Source: Promicromonospora sukumoe
GTDB lineage: Bacteria > Actinomycetota > Actinomycetes > Actinomycetales > Cellulomonadaceae
Direction of reading: 5' to 3'
Length of the DNA stretch: 64,000 nt
NCBI RefSeq assembly: GCF_014137995.1
Contig: NZ_JACGWV010000002.1
Location: forward strand, 1,488,001-1,552,000
Positions 17,836 through 32,865 of this stretch are shown piece by piece (the first letter of the stretch is position 1; each line of letters begins with the position of its first letter). The notes beneath the pieces are model-generated. The model saw nothing but the letters and a program-made list of their open reading frames with translations, made no database searches and was not told the DNA's origin. Position numbers and translations under genes: made by a program.

Positions 17836-17973
17836 TCAGGCTGAGAGCTCGGCGCGACCCTTGCGCCGGCGAGCCGCCAGGATGGCGCGGCCGGCACGGG
17901 TGCGCATGCGCAGTCGGAAGCCGTGGGTCTTCGCACGACGGCGGTTGTTCGGCTGGAAAGTCCGCTTGCTCAC
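17836..17973 (-). CDS. rpmH: 50S ribosomal protein L34 (bL34)
   Basis: Reading the minus strand from GTG 17973 gives a 45-residue protein with the L34 sequence [20 protein letters not shown] and the ending [11 protein letters not shown]. Length and basicity are typical. GGAG lies 6 bases upstream. It is the first gene of the leftward operon rpmH-rnpA-yidD-yidC-jag and is divergent from dnaA. Confidence 0.98.
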   Translation of the reverse strand: MSKRTFQPNNRRRAKTHGFRLRMRTRAGRAILAARRRKGRAELSA

Positions 17974-18404
17974 GAGGTACTCCAAGAACGTCGGGGTAGG
18001 CACACCGTCTGTCCTCGACGATGCAGTGAATGGTGGTCGTTCAGTACTTCGGACGACCGGACCGACCCGGGGCCTGGCCCACGTGGTCTCACCGTCGTCG
18101 GATGACGTGGCTCGAATCCGTGTGTGGGCGCGCAGAAGTACCTGGAACGGCTGTATGACGTTACGCCGCCGCGGCCCTCCGGGTCAAACCAGAACCGCGG
18201 GATCATGCGTGTCGGACGCGCCACACCGCGCGCCTCGCCGGGGCTCTCGGCGACCCCGTCCGCCCTGGCTACGTACCACTTACCCAGCCATGATCCCCGC
18301 CATCCACAACCTGTGGACAACTGTGTGGACGGTGCTTCATCATGGCAGACTCCAACACACCCCAGCATCGCGCATCACCCCACGCACGAGACTAAGGAAA
18401 GCCA
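17974..18404. other. rpmH-dnaA divergent region
   Basis: This 431-base region should contain the promoters of rpmH (left) and dnaA (right). A perfect actinobacterial DnaA box lies at 18312-18320, followed by a weaker TGTGGACGG at 18324-18332, about 90 bases before dnaA. That arrangement suits autoregulation of dnaA. AAGGAAA precedes the dnaA start. No gene is supported. Confidence 0.7.
18312..18320 (-). promoter_or_regulatory. DnaA box in the dnaA promoter region
   Basis: TGTGGACAA is the reverse complement of TTGTCCACA, the GC-rich actinobacterial DnaA box. Confidence 0.8.
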
Positions 18405-19847
18405 GTGGCCAACCCGGACGAGAACATCGGCGACGTCTGGGCGCAGACCCTGACAGCGCTCGAGGCCCGGCCCGACATGAGCCCCCGGCAGCTCGCATTC
18501 ATCCGTCTCGCCAAGCCGATGGCCGTCCTGGACGACATGGTCTTCATAGCCGTCCCGCACGAGCAGACACGGACCTACCTGGAGACGGCCGTCCGCGACG
18601 ACCTGGTCTCCGCGATGTCGTCGGTCCTGGGGCGTGACGTCCGCTTCGGCATCACTGTGGACCCGGAGCTGAGCAGCAGCACCCTTGCGGGCCCGTCGCA
18701 GATCTCCGGGCCCGCGGCCCTCTCGCTCTCCCTCGAGCAGGAGCCGCCGGAGCCGGAGCAGGCGCAGATGCCGATCGCGCCGCAGCCCGCGCCGAAGCCG
18801 TCCGCCGAGCCCACCCGGCTGAACCCGAAGTACATCTTCGAGACGTTCGTCATCGGCTCGTCCAACCGGTTCGCGCACGCGGCCGCCGTAGCCGTCGCCG
18901 AGGCACCGGCCAAGGCGTACAACCCCCTGTTCATCTACGGGGACTCGGGGCTGGGCAAGACCCACCTGCTGCACGCCATCGGGCACTACGTCCACAACCT
19001 GTACCCACACATCCGGGTGCGGTACGTGAACTCCGAGGAGTTCACCAACGACTTCATCAACAGCATCGGCGAGGGCAAGGCCGGCGCCTTCCAGCGCCGC
19101 TACCGCGACGTCGACGTGCTCCTCATCGACGACATCCAGTTCCTGCAGGGCAAGGAACAGACGATGGAGGAGTTCTTCCACACCTTCAACGCGCTGCACA
19201 ACGCGAACAAGCAGGTCGTGATCACGTCCGACGTCCCGCCCAAGCAGCTCAACGGGTTCGAGGACCGGCTGCGGTCGCGCTTCGAGTGGGGCCTGATCAC
19301 CGACGTCCAGCCCCCCGACCTCGAGACCCGTATCGCCATCATGCGGAAGAAGGCCGCCAGCGAGCACCTCGACGTGCCCGCCGACGTCCTCTCCTACATC
19401 GGCTCCCGGATCTCGACGAACATCCGCGAGCTCGAGGGCGCGCTCATCCGGGTCACCGCGTTCGCCAACCTGAACCGGCAGCAGGTGGACCTGGCGTTGG
19501 CCGAGATCGTCCTCAAGGACCTCATCACGGACGACGACGACAGCGCGGAGATCACGCCCGCCGTCGTGATCGCCCAGACGGCCGCCTACTTCGGGCTCAC
19601 GATCGACGACCTGTGCGGCTCGTCACGGTCCCGCGTGCTCGTCACCGCCCGGCAGATCGCCATGTACCTGTGCCGCGAGCTCACCGACCTGTCGCTGCCG
19701 AAGATCGGCCAGCAGTTCGGCGGGCGTGACCACACCACGGTCATGCACGCGAACAAGAAGATCGCCGGCCAGATGGCCGAACGCCGCTCGACCTACAACC
19801 AGGTCACCGAGCTCACGAGCCGGATCAAGCAGCAGCAGCGCGGCTGA
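18405..19847 (+). CDS. dnaA: Chromosomal replication initiator protein DnaA
   Basis: This 480-residue AAA+ protein opens oriC. Domain I (residues 1-85) is followed by a short acidic Pro/Glu linker (II), the ATPase domain III with Walker [12 protein letters not shown] near residue 185 and Walker B LLIDDIQF near 245, the arginine-finger region [12 protein letters not shown], and the DNA-binding domain IV with [15 protein letters not shown]. The GTG at 18405 has AAGGA upstream. A linker of about 50 residues makes it shorter than streptomycete DnaA. The gene lies immediately left of oriC. Confidence 0.98.
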   Translation: MANPDENIGDVWAQTLTALEARPDMSPRQLAFIRLAKPMAVLDDMVFIAVPHEQTRTYLETAVRDDLVSAMSSVLGRDVRFGITVDPELSSSTLAGPSQISGPAALSLSLEQEPPEPEQAQMPIAPQPAPKPSAEPTRLNPKYIFETFVIGSSNRFAHAAAVAVAEAPAKAYNPLFIYGDSGLGKTHLLHAIGHYVHNLYPHIRVRYVNSEEFTNDFINSIGEGKAGAFQRRYRDVDVLLIDDIQFLQGKEQTMEEFFHTFNALHNANKQVVITSDVPPKQLNGFEDRLRSRFEWGLITDVQPPDLETRIAIMRKKAASEHLDVPADVLSYIGSRISTNIRELEGALIRVTAFANLNRQQVDLALAEIVLKDLITDDDDSAEITPAVVIAQTAAYFGLTIDDLCGSSRSRVLVTARQIAMYLCRELTDLSLPKIGQQFGGRDHTTVMHANKKIAGQMAERRSTYNQVTELTSRIKQQQRG

Positions 19848-20513
19848 GGCCCGCTCCCCCTGCTCCGCACGAACCCCTCTTCCACCGGGCTTCGTGCTGC
19901 CCAAAAATCCGGCATAGAGCCTCGATCCACACTTTTCCCCACCCCTGTGCACAACCGAACCGGTGCACGGGGGTGTTGCGTATACGCACCTCCACAGGTC
20001 TATCCACACGCGGAACGGCGGAATCCGGGGACTCTGGTTCGCTCGTCCCCAGCACTGTGGACACACCCTGTGCAGAACTTGGTCCGCGACGCTGACCTGC
20101 CGATACACACCTGGGGACAAGCCTGTGGACGGGTGTGGACAACCGCCTGTTTTCTGTGGGCGGAGGGACCCGAATCGGTGGACAGCCTGTGTGCAAAAAC
20201 TGGCCGTCCACAGGGGTCCGTAGTTCATGCACAGATCGACCCACAGTTCCTCCACAGGAGGAAATGCCGTCTGACCTGCGGAAAGACACGATTTCCCCAG
20301 TTTCCACAACACCGACTACTACTACGACAGTTATCTCTAAGGGGGAATCCACACGCCTTCATAAGCCGGTCGAGCGCTTCGGGCGCCGTTCGAACACTAG
20401 TACGAGAGCAGTGAAGAAGTCCATCCACAGCGCTCCTCTGTCGAGTGCCGCGAGGTCCTCAACTCGCGTAGGGTTTCCCTCGACAGCCCAGGAACAAGAG
20501 GAGATGCAACGGC
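19848..20513. other. oriC: Chromosome replication origin oriC
   Basis: This 666-base gene-free region between dnaA and dnaN holds about ten DnaA-box-like 9-mers in both orientations: 19923-19931, 19946-19954, 20000-20008, 20056-20064, 20112-20120, 20124-20132, 20134-20142 (perfect TGTGGACAA), 20204-20212, 20345-20353 and 20421-20429. Most differ from TTGTCCACA or TTATCCACA by one or two bases. The stretch 20290-20345 is relatively AT-rich for this genome and is a candidate unwinding element. The position between dnaA and dnaN is the usual actinobacterial oriC. Confidence 0.92.
20134..20142 (-). promoter_or_regulatory. Consensus DnaA box in oriC
   Basis: TGTGGACAA is the best match in oriC and is flanked on its left by TGTGGACGG and TGGGGACAA in the same orientation at 10-12 base spacing. 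Confidence 0.8.
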
Positions 20514-21647
20514 ATGAAGTTCAGGGTCGAGCGCGACGTCCTCGCCGATGCCGTGACATGGACCGCTCGCACGCTCCCCACGCGTCCCCCGGCTCCCGTG
20601 CTCGCCGGTGTGCGCATCGAGGCGGACGCACAGGGCGTGATCAACCTCGCGAGCTTTGACTACGAGACGTCGGCACGCTCCGAGATCCCGGCCGAGGTCG
20701 CGGAGCCGGGCACCGTGCTGGTCTCCGGCCGTCTCCTCGCGGAGATCTCCCGGGCGCTCCCCAACAAGCCGGTGGACGTCGTCCTCGAGGGCAGCAAGGT
20801 CATCGTCACCTGCGGCGCCAGCCGGTTCACACTCCTCACCATGCCTGTGGACGAGTACCCCGCGCTGCCGGGGCTCCCCGACGTCAGCGGCACCGTCTCG
20901 GGCGACGCGTTCACCCACGCCGTCGCACAGGTCACCGTCGCCGCGAGCCGCGACGACACGCTCCCCCTGCTGACCGGCGTCCGCGTCGAGATCGAGGGCG
21001 AGCGCATCACGCTCCTGTCCACGGACCGCTACCGACTCGCGCTGCGCGAGCTGACGTGGACCCCGGCGACCCCGGGCTTCTCCGCCGTCGCGCTCGTCCG
21101 GGCACGCACGCTCAACGACGTCGCCAAGTCGCTCGGCTCGGGCGGCGGCCTCGTGAACGTCGGTCTGTCCACAGGCCAGGGCCTCGACCTCGTGGGTTTC
21201 GAGGCCGGCGGTCGACAGACCACGTCCCAGCTCGTCGACGGCGACTACCCCGCCGTCCGCCGGCTGTTCCCCGACAGCACCCCCATCCACGCCGTGGTCG
21301 CCACCGCGCCGCTGATCGAGGCGGCGAAGCGTGTGAGCCTGGTGGCGGAGCGCAACACGCCCATCCGGCTCTCGTTCAGCGAGGGTCAGGTCGTGCTGGA
21401 CGCCGGCCAGGGCGACGACGCACAGGCGTCCGAGGCCCTGGAGGCGGTCCTGGTCGGTGAGGACATCGCGGTCGCGTTCAACCCGCAGTTCCTCCTCGAC
21501 GGGCTCGGCGCCCTGGGGACGGACTTCGTCCGCCTGTCCTTCACGCACCCGAACAAGCCGGTCGAGTTCACCGGTCAGGGCAGCCTGGACGGCGAGGACG
21601 ACTCCGCGTACCGGTACCTGCTGGTCCCGATCCGCTTCACCGGCTGA
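20514..21647 (+). CDS. dnaN: DNA polymerase III sliding clamp, beta subunit
   Basis: This 377-residue protein forms the ring-shaped dimer that tethers the replicative polymerase. It starts MKFRVERDVLADAVTWTART and has three clamp domains, with LLTMPVDEYPALP and LVDGDYPAVRRLFPD visible and the C-terminal YLLVPIRFTG for the peptide-binding pocket. Length is normal. AGGAG lies 10 bases upstream. It is the first gene right of oriC. Confidence 0.98.
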   Translation: MKFRVERDVLADAVTWTARTLPTRPPAPVLAGVRIEADAQGVINLASFDYETSARSEIPAEVAEPGTVLVSGRLLAEISRALPNKPVDVVLEGSKVIVTCGASRFTLLTMPVDEYPALPGLPDVSGTVSGDAFTHAVAQVTVAASRDDTLPLLTGVRVEIEGERITLLSTDRYRLALRELTWTPATPGFSAVALVRARTLNDVAKSLGSGGGLVNVGLSTGQGLDLVGFEAGGRQTTSQLVDGDYPAVRRLFPDSTPIHAVVATAPLIEAAKRVSLVAERNTPIRLSFSEGQVVLDAGQGDDAQASEALEAVLVGEDIAVAFNPQFLLDGLGALGTDFVRLSFTHPNKPVEFTGQGSLDGEDDSAYRYLLVPIRFTG

Positions 21648-21650
21648 CGG

Positions 21651-21676
21651 CCCGCCGCTCCCCCTCTCGCGGCGGG
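21651..21676 (+). terminator. Possible terminator after dnaN
   Basis: CCCGCCGC (21651-21658) and GCGGCGGG (21669-21676) can form an 8-bp stem; an alternative, slightly shifted pairing uses GGGAGCGG. There is no T run, so the call is weak. Confidence 0.4.
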
Positions 21677-21768
21677 AGCGGCTCCATGCATCCAGAGCAA
21701 CGTCAGCCCGCACCAAGGACGGCCGCCACGAGCGACCCCGTCGAACGACCCAGGAGGATTTCACGCAC

Positions 21769-22665
21769 ATGGTTACCCACATCGGTCTGGTCGGCCTGGG
21801 GAAGATGGGCAACAACATGCGGGCCCGTCTGCGCAAGGGCGGCATCGAGGTCACCGGGTTCGACCCGCGGCCGGAGGTGTCCGACGTCGCGACGCTCGCC
21901 GACCTGGCCGCCGCGCTCCCCGAGGAGAAGCGGGTCGTCTGGGTGATGGTCCCCGCGGGTGAGCCCACCCGTGGCGTGCTCGACCAGCTGGGCGAGATCC
22001 TGTCCGAGGGCGACATCGTCATCGAGGGCGGCAACTCGCACTACGTCGAGGACCAGGAGCGGGCCGCGGAGCTCGCGAAGAACGGGATCGGCTACCTCGA
22101 CGTCGGCGTGAGCGGCGGCGTCTGGGGCCTGGAGAACGGGTACGGCCTGATGGTCGGCGGCTCGGCCGCGGACGTGGAGAGCGTGCTCCCGGTCTTCGAC
22201 GCGCTGCGCCCCGAGGGACCGCGCGAGGAGGGCTTCGTGCACGCCGGCGGCGTCGGCGCCGGCCACTACGCCAAGATGGTCCACAACGGCATCGAGTACG
22301 GCCTCATGCAGGCATACGCCGAGGGCTACGAGCTCCTCGCGGCCAAGTCCGACCTGATCGACGACGTGCACGGCACGGTGCGGGCCTGGAGCCGCGGCAC
22401 CGTCGTCCGCTCGTGGCTGCTGGACCTCATGGTCAAGGCGCTGGAGGAGGACCCGAAGCTCGCGCTGCTGGACGACTGGGTCGACGACTCCGGCGAGGGC
22501 CGCTGGACCGTGGACGAGGGCATCGACCTCGCCGTGCCGCTCCCCGTGATCTCCGCCGCGCTGTTCGCGCGGTTCGCGTCCCGCCAGGAGCAGTCGCCGG
22601 CGATGAAGGCCGTCGCCGCGCTCCGCCAGCAGTTCGGCGGCCACGCGGTCAAGTCGGCGGAGTAG
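21769..22665 (+). CDS. gnd: 6-phosphogluconate dehydrogenase, decarboxylating, short form
   Basis: This 298-residue enzyme oxidises 6-phosphogluconate to ribulose 5-phosphate in the pentose phosphate pathway. It is the short (GndA/YqeC-like) type and not the 470-residue type. The dinucleotide fold [16 protein letters not shown] is at the N-terminus; [10 protein letters not shown] and [21 protein letters not shown] are substrate motifs, and [19 protein letters not shown] holds the catalytic lysine. AGGAGG lies 11 bases before ATG 21769. Its place between dnaN and recF is conserved in actinobacteria. Confidence 0.95.
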   Translation: MVTHIGLVGLGKMGNNMRARLRKGGIEVTGFDPRPEVSDVATLADLAAALPEEKRVVWVMVPAGEPTRGVLDQLGEILSEGDIVIEGGNSHYVEDQERAAELAKNGIGYLDVGVSGGVWGLENGYGLMVGGSAADVESVLPVFDALRPEGPREEGFVHAGGVGAGHYAKMVHNGIEYGLMQAYAEGYELLAAKSDLIDDVHGTVRAWSRGTVVRSWLLDLMVKALEEDPKLALLDDWVDDSGEGRWTVDEGIDLAVPLPVISAALFARFASRQEQSPAMKAVAALRQQFGGHAVKSAE

Positions 22666-22691
22666 CGGCCGGGACGTACGATCTCCTATCG

Positions 22692-23930
22692 ATGTACGTC
22701 TCCCACCTCTCCCTGCTGGACTTCCGGTCGTACGCGTCGGCCGACGTGGAGCTCGAGCCCGGGGTCAACGCCTTCGTAGGGCGCAACGGCCGGGGCAAGA
22801 CCAACCTCGTCGAGGCGATCGGCTACGTCGCGACCCTTGGCTCGCACCGCGTCGCGACGGACGCACCCCTGGTGCGTTCGGGCGCGGAGCGGGCGGTGGT
22901 GCGGACGCGGATCGTCCGGGGCGACCGGGCGAGCACGGTCGAGCTGGAGATCACCCAGGGCAAGGCGAACCGCGCACGGATCAACCGGGGCCAGCCCGTA
23001 CGGGCGAGGGACGTGCTGGGGGTCCTGAGGACGGTCCTGTTCGCCCCCGAAGACCTCGCCCTGGTGAAGGGCGACCCGGACGGCCGACGGCGCTTCATGG
23101 ACCAGCTGCTGGTCCTGATGATGCCGAGGGTGTCCGCCGTGCTCTCCGACTACGAGCGGGTCCTGCGTCAGCGGTCCGCGCTCCTCAAGTCGGCGCGGTC
23201 CGCACGGCGGTCCGGCGGGTCGGCGCGGTCCGAGAGCTCGGCCGCGGCGGAGCTGGCGACGCTCGACGTCTGGGACGCCAAGCTGGCCGAGCTGGGCGCG
23301 GAGATCCTGTCGTTGCGCGTTCAGCTGGTGCACGCGCTGCGGCCCGCGGTCGCCGCGGCGTACGAGCAGGTGAGTGATGCCGACGGCGACGCGGAGATCG
23401 CCTACCGGTCGTCGCTGCCGGCGCTCTCGACCGACAATCCACCGGAGTTGTCCACAGGCTCTGGGGATAACTTTTCGGACGTCGGAAGCCTCCGTGACCT
23501 GCTGCTCGAGGCACTCGTCGCGGCCCGGCCGCAGGAGCTCGAGCGCGGGGTCAGCCTGGTCGGACCGCACCGCGACGACCTCGTCCTGACCCTCGGCGGA
23601 CTGCCCGCGAAGGGGTACGCGAGCCATGGCGAATCGTGGTCGTTCGCCCTGGCGCTACGTCTCGCATCGTTCCGTCTGCTGGGCGGAGATCCGCAGAATT
23701 CGGCGGATTCACCCACTTTCTGGGACCCCGATCTCGGCACCGACGCGGACCCTGTCCTCATCCTCGACGACGTGTTCGCGGAGCTCGACGTGCGGCGCCG
23801 GCAACGGCTCGCGGACCTGGTGCTCCCGGCCCGTCAGGTGCTCGTGACGGCGGCCGTGCCGGAGGACATCCCGGCGGCTCTCGACGGCGTACGGTTTCAC
23901 GTGGAACCCGGGACGGTGACCCGTGACTGA
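22692..23930 (+). CDS. recF: DNA replication and repair protein RecF
   Basis: This 412-residue SMC-like ATPase loads RecA at gaps. The N-terminus [20 protein letters not shown] is followed by the Walker [18 protein letters not shown], and near the C-terminus by the Walker B and D-loop [21 protein letters not shown] 22692 matches the family start; there is no clear ribosome binding site 26 bases after gnd. The stop overlaps the DUF721 start by 8 bases. The gene contains a perfect DnaA box (23448-23456) and a degenerate parS (23893-23908). Confidence 0.96.
   Translation: MYVSHLSLLDFRSYASADVELEPGVNAFVGRNGRGKTNLVEAIGYVATLGSHRVATDAPLVRSGAERAVVRTRIVRGDRASTVELEITQGKANRARINRGQPVRARDVLGVLRTVLFAPEDLALVKGDPDGRRRFMDQLLVLMMPRVSAVLSDYERVLRQRSALLKSARSARRSGGSARSESSAAAELATLDVWDAKLAELGAEILSLRVQLVHALRPAVAAAYEQVSDADGDAEIAYRSSLPALSTDNPPELSTGSGDNFSDVGSLRDLLLEALVAARPQELERGVSLVGPHRDDLVLTLGGLPAKGYASHGESWSFALALRLASFRLLGGDPQNSADSPTFWDPDLGTDADPVLILDDVFAELDVRRRQRLADLVLPARQVLVTAAVPEDIPAALDGVRFHVEPGTVTRD
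23448..23470. promoter_or_regulatory. DnaA boxes inside recF
   Basis: TTGTCCACA (23448-23456) is a perfect actinobacterial box; TGGGGATAA (23462-23470) is a weaker inverted neighbour. Confidence 0.6.
23893..23908. promoter_or_regulatory. parS-like site 7 (degenerate, end of recF)
   Basis: GGTTTCACGTGGAACC keeps the TTTCACGTG half and differs in the other half. Confidence 0.45.
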
Positions 23931-24465
23931 TGAATCTCCACAGGGGCCTGTGGATAACTCTGAGCCCCCGTTGACGCCTCCGTCGGAGGTGGCGCGCGCC
24001 GCGCTCAACCGCGCCAAGGCGGCTGCCCGCGCCCGCGGGCTGCGGCCCGGGTCACCCTCGCGCCGCTCTCCCCTGGCGGAGCCGCGGTCGAGCGGCTCGG
24101 GTCCGGGCGCGCGCGATCCACAGCTCCTCGGCTCCGTCGTGGGCCGGCTGCTGCGGGAGAAGGGCTGGACCGAGGAGGTGTCGGTCGGCGGCGTCGTCGG
24201 CCGCTGGCGCGAGGTCGTCGGCTCGGAGATCGCGGACCACTGCACGCCCGAGACGTTCGAGGACAAGGTGCTCGTCGTGCGTGCCGACTCGACGGCCTGG
24301 GCGACCCAGCTGCGGCTCCTGGTGCCGAACCTGATCCGCCGCATGGCGGAGGAGATCGGCGAGGGGGTCGTCGAGGAGGTCACGGTCCTCGGCCCCGCGG
24401 GCCCCGGTTTCCGGCGCGGCCCCCGGTCGGTGCGCGGCCCCGGCCCCCGGGACACCTGGGGCTGA
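23923..24465 (+). CDS. DUF721 (DciA-related) protein
   Basis: This 180-residue protein has a Pro/Arg-rich N-terminus and a DUF721 domain at residues about 68-150 ([32 protein letters not shown]). Relatives of this domain include DciA, which helps load the replicative helicase in bacteria without DnaC; that role here is inferred from the domain and the recF-gyrB position. GTG 23923 overlaps the recF stop by 8 bases. Its first codons carry a perfect TGTGGATAA DnaA box (23949-23957). Confidence 0.88.
   Translation: MTDESPQGPVDNSEPPLTPPSEVARAALNRAKAAARARGLRPGSPSRRSPLAEPRSSGSGPGARDPQLLGSVVGRLLREKGWTEEVSVGGVVGRWREVVGSEIADHCTPETFEDKVLVVRADSTAWATQLRLLVPNLIRRMAEEIGEGVVEEVTVLGPAGPGFRRGPRSVRGPGPRDTWG
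23949..23957 (-). promoter_or_regulatory. DnaA box at the start of the DUF721 gene
   Basis: TGTGGATAA is the reverse complement of the perfect box TTATCCACA. A CTCCACAGG half-match precedes it. Confidence 0.65.
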
Positions 24466-24532
24466 CGCCCCGCGCACAGCACGCGCCCGCACAGGCCCCT
24501 GCACAGCCCGTACGAGCACTCCGCACACGCAC

Positions 24533-24564
24533 GAAGGGCCCCCGGCCGAAGCCGGGGGCCCTTC
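24533..24564. terminator. Convergent terminator between the DUF721 and LAATG-protein genes
   Basis: Arms 24533-24546 and 24551-24564 form a perfect 14-bp stem closed by a CGAA tetraloop, with TTCTCTG following. Confidence 0.85.
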
Positions 24565-24605
24565 TCTGCTCAGCTGCGCCGTGGCGTCAGCCAGGAGCGG
24601 TCAGC

Positions 24606-25406
24606 TCACGCGTTCTGCTGCATGCGCTTGCGGGCCCAGACCAGGGCGACGCCACCAGCGGCGAGCAGAGCGGCGAACGCGATGGCGCCACCGACGGTCG
24701 CACCGGTCGCGGCGAGCTCCTCGGTCTCCGCAGGGGCGGGGCTCGGCGAGGCGGTGGTCGGCTCGTCAGAAGGCGCCGGGGCCTCCTCGCTGGGCTCGAC
24801 GGACGGGGACGGCGACGGCTCGCAGTCCTCCTCGAGCACGATGACATCGGTCGGCAGCAGGGCCGAGCCGTCCTCCTGCGGGACGTAGGCGCCGAGCTCC
24901 TCGGGCCAGATGAAGTCCTCGGAGTTGAGGGTGGCGACGATGCCGGCCTCGGTCTTGGTGTAGGTGATCGCCTCGGTGCTCTCCGGGAGCACGATGTCGT
25001 CGAGGCTGGCGGCGCAGCCGGCAACGGCCTCCGGGACGACCGGCGTGACGACCTCGGCGGGCGGCGGCGTCTGGCAGACACCGATGGAGCCCGACTGCGA
25101 CCAGTCGTACTGCGTGCCGTCGCGGCCGTCGTAGGCGTCGACCGTGACGGTCCACTCGTGCGCCTTGTCGAGCCCGAGGTTCTCCTCGTAGCGCTTCTGG
25201 AAGCCACCGTTGAACTCGGTGTCCTCGACGGTCACACCGTCAATGACGACCGTGACCTTGGCATCCTGGTAGTACTTGAGATCAACGTTCACGAAACCGC
25301 AGTCCGAGGAGACGCTCGGCGTGTGTGCGGATGCGGAGGTGGCAGTGGCGATCATGCCGCCGAATGCCAGGACGGCGAGGGTTCCGCCGGCGAGAAGCTT
25401 CTTCAC
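24606..25406 (-). CDS. Sortase-anchored (LAATG) cell-surface protein
   Basis: This 266-residue protein has a signal peptide (KKLLAGGTLAVLAFGGMIATATSASA), a beta-rich exported part of about 150 residues, a Pro/Ser/Glu-rich wall-spanning region, and a C-terminal sorting signal: LAATG, a hydrophobic helix (GGAIAFAALLAAGGVALVW) and the tail ARKRMQQNA. LAxTG is the motif of class E sortases, and a class E sortase is encoded at 38181-39014. The binding function is unknown. The GTG start has GAAGGG upstream. It is an accessory gene placed between recF/DUF721 and gyrB. Confidence 0.88.
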   Translation of the reverse strand: MKKLLAGGTLAVLAFGGMIATATSASAHTPSVSSDCGFVNVDLKYYQDAKVTVVIDGVTVEDTEFNGGFQKRYEENLGLDKAHEWTVTVDAYDGRDGTQYDWSQSGSIGVCQTPPPAEVVTPVVPEAVAGCAASLDDIVLPESTEAITYTKTEAGIVATLNSEDFIWPEELGAYVPQEDGSALLPTDVIVLEEDCEPSPSPSVEPSEEAPAPSDEPTTASPSPAPAETEELAATGATVGGAIAFAALLAAGGVALVWARKRMQQNA

Positions 25407-28094
<2,688 letters not shown>

Positions 28095-28189
28095 TGGGGC
28101 GCGTCGCCGTGGGGTCCGACAGGGCCCCGCGGCGTCCCCCGCACGCGACGAAGTGACACGCCCAGCGGCGTGGAAAGGAAGTAAAGACG

Positions 28190-30849
<2,660 letters not shown>

Positions 30850-30850
<1 letters not shown>

Positions 30851-32127
30851 TGACGAGTGACAAGAACGGGCCCGTGCGCATCGCGACGCCTGCGCTCGAA
30901 GAAGACCTGGAGATCACCCGGGATCGTAAGGCCGTGACGGAGGACAAGGCCCCGGCCGCGACCCCGGACACGGAACCGGCAGGGGCCGGTTCGGAGAAGG
31001 GCTCCGCGTCGAACGGCTCGGCCACGGCCAGGCCGGCCGGCGCCGGGAGCACGTCGAACGGAGCCGCTGCCGGCGCCGCGCAGGGCAAGGGCGGCGAGAA
31101 GCTCTCCGAGCCGGTCGTGGTGGCCTCCCCGGCGGCGAAGACGGACCAGCCCAAGCCGGAGAGCAAGTCGGCGAAGCCGGCCGCACCCGCTGACTCCAGC
31201 ACGGACGTGCCCACGACGGGCGGGGTCTGGCGCTCCGCCTACGAGGCGGGCAAGTCGGGCAAGGAGCAGAAGTCTCCGCAGGCGGGACAGCCCACCGCGT
31301 CGTCGAACGGCGAGGCCAAGGAGACCGCGGGGCTCGGCTCGGCGATCGGACGCGCCTCGGGGAAGAACGACGCCTCGGCGTCGCAAGCCTCCCCCGCCAC
31401 GGAACCTGACGCGAAGTCCTGGAACCGAGTCCCCGCACCCGGCACCCCCGGGAGCACGCCGGCGGCCGCGCCGGCGGGAGCCGCGGACGGCGTGAAGGCC
31501 GGCGCGATGAAGGCCGCTCAGGCCGCTCTCGACGCGGCCCGCAGCGCGGCGAAGAAGGTGTCCTCGATCATGCCTGACGACGAGGGGCAGACGGCGTCGG
31601 CCCAGAACGAGCCCAAGCCGCGGCCCGAGATGCACTACACGGCCGCCGGCGTCCGCGGCACCGCGACGCCGGTCGGTGCGACCGCCGACGGCGTGCCGGG
31701 CCAGCAGGCGCCGGCACAGCCGGCGTCGGCCCCGACGCCCGAGGCGCCGCGTCCGGCTCCGGCCGGCCCGCGCCGGGTGCGTCTCGCGCTCTCCCGGGTG
31801 GACCCGTGGTCCGTCATGAAGCTCGCCTTCCTGCTGGCCGTCGCCGTCGCGATCATGACCGTGGTCGCCACCGCGGTGTTCTGGTCGGTGCTGAACAGCC
31901 TCGGCGTGTTCACCACGGTGCAGAGCTTCGTGGAGGACGCCGTCGGCCCGCAGAGCAACGTGAACCTCACGCAGTTCGTGGAGTTCCCCCGCGTCATCTC
32001 CCTGGCGACCCTGATCAGCATCTGCAACATCGTGCTGCTGACGGCCATCGCGACGATCATGGCGTTCCTGTACAACATCACGGCAGCACTCGTCGGCGGC
32101 GTGCACATGACGCTGACCGACGACTGA
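30850..32127 (+). CDS. DUF3566 membrane protein
   Basis: This 425-residue protein has a disordered, Ala/Pro/Lys/Ser-rich N-terminal 300 residues and a C-terminal DUF3566 domain with two transmembrane helices (SVMKLAFLLAVAVAIMTVVATAVFW and a second around ISLATLISICNIVLLTAIATIMAF). Between them is the NSLGVFTTVQSFVED segment typical of the family. It is translationally coupled to gyrA. The family is restricted to actinobacteria and the function is not established; a link to cell-wall or membrane organisation is speculation. Confidence 0.9.
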
Positions 32128-32201
32128 CCAGCGCTGCCAGAGCGTTCCTGTGCGTTCTCACGCACGGCTCGGCGCACGTCACACCGCGGACCATCATTTC
32201 G

Positions 32202-32233
32202 GTTTGGGACATCGTCCCGACCTGGGGTAATCT
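32202..32233 (+). promoter_or_regulatory. Candidate promoter of the tRNA-Ile-DLW39-tRNA-Ala cluster
   Basis: TAATCT (32228-32233) is a good -10. GGGACA (32204-32209) at 18 bases spacing, or TTGGGA at 20, could serve as -35. The tRNA begins 34 bases downstream. Confidence 0.45.
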
Positions 32234-32266
32234 CCAGTGTCGCAAGAGCGTGCGTAACGCTCGTCC

Positions 32267-32340
32267 GGGGCTATAGCTCAGACGGTTAGAGCGCTTCCCT
32301 GATAAGGAAGAGGTCGGAGGTTCAAGTCCTCCTAGCCCCA
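32267..32340 (+). tRNA. tRNA-Ile (GAT anticodon)
   Basis: The 74-base cloverleaf has acceptor arms GGGGCTA/TAGCCCC, a D-loop with GCTCAGACGGTTAGAGC, an anticodon stem CTTCC/GGAAG enclosing CTGATAA (anticodon GAT at 32301-32303), and the TTCAAGT T-loop. The 3' CCA is not encoded in full. It lies in the conserved gyrA-downstream tRNA-Ile/tRNA-Ala pair. Confidence 0.98.
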
Positions 32341-32375
32341 CTCCCGGACCTGCAGAGGCTCCCCAGGAGGAACTC

Positions 32376-32495
32376 GTGAAGAAGCTGCTGATAGTGCTGC
32401 TGGCGGCCGGCGCCGGCTACGTTCTCTGGCGCAAGCTGAGTGAGGACGCGGCTGGCCGCGATCTCTGGTCCGAGGTCACCGACTCGATCGACTGA
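32376..32495 (+). CDS. DLW-39 family small protein
   Basis: Between the two tRNA genes is a 39-residue ORF starting GTG 32376, with AGGAGG 5 bases upstream. The product begins KKLLIVLLAAGAGYVLWRK (a hydrophobic helix) and ends DLWSEVTDSID, with the DLW that names this actinobacterial 39-residue family at this position. It is probably a small membrane peptide of unknown function. Confidence 0.93.
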   Translation: MKKLLIVLLAAGAGYVLWRKLSEDAAGRDLWSEVTDSID

Positions 32496-32507
32496 GCGGC
32501 CCTCACC

Positions 32508-32580
32508 GGGGCCATGGCGCAATTGGTAGCGCACCTGCTTTGCAAGCAGGGGGTTGGGGGTTCGAGTCCCCCTGGCTCCA
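32508..32580 (+). tRNA. tRNA-Ala (TGC anticodon)
   Basis: The 73-base cloverleaf has acceptor arms GGGGCCA/TGGCTCC with one G-U pair, anticodon stem CCTGC/GCAGG enclosing TTTGCAA (anticodon TGC at 32541-32543), and the T-loop TTCGAGT. The discriminator base is A at 32580. Confidence 0.98.
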
Positions 32581-32592
32581 CCCCACAGACCG

Positions 32593-32616
32593 AAGCCCGG
32601 ATTCGTCCGGGCTTTT
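32593..32616 (+). terminator. Terminator of the tRNA cluster
   Basis: AAGCCCGGA (32593-32601), a TTCG tetraloop and TCCGGGCTT (32606-32614) are followed by a TTTT run. This is a textbook intrinsic terminator. Confidence 0.92.
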
Positions 32617-32865
32617 GTCGTTCCCGGGCTCTGTCGCCGCACGCCGAGAGCCGGGCCCGCCGCCGTCTCTCATGGTCGGCCGTCCCGCGTCAGCGATTCC
32701 ACGTACGCCCTCCTGAGGGGATACCCGTAGGTTCGGGCCGTTCTGCGAATTTTTCACCCTTGATCTGCTCCGGGCTACTGACACGGCAGGACCCCTTCCA
32801 TATCGTCGATCGCGAGGGGCAGCACCACCCAACTGTTCGGCCCCTCGTGATCTGAGGAGGACAGC
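32617..32865 (+). other. Upstream region of the GH64 gene
   Basis: These 249 bases hold no gene. CGAGGGGC (32813-32820) and GCCCCTCG (32840-32847) can form a hairpin in the presumed leader, close to the GAGGAGG ribosome binding site at 32854-32860. Confidence 0.45.

Noticed and set aside
32813..32847. Hairpin upstream of the GH64 gene as a riboswitch
   Set aside because: A single 8-bp stem without other conserved elements does not support a known riboswitch class.
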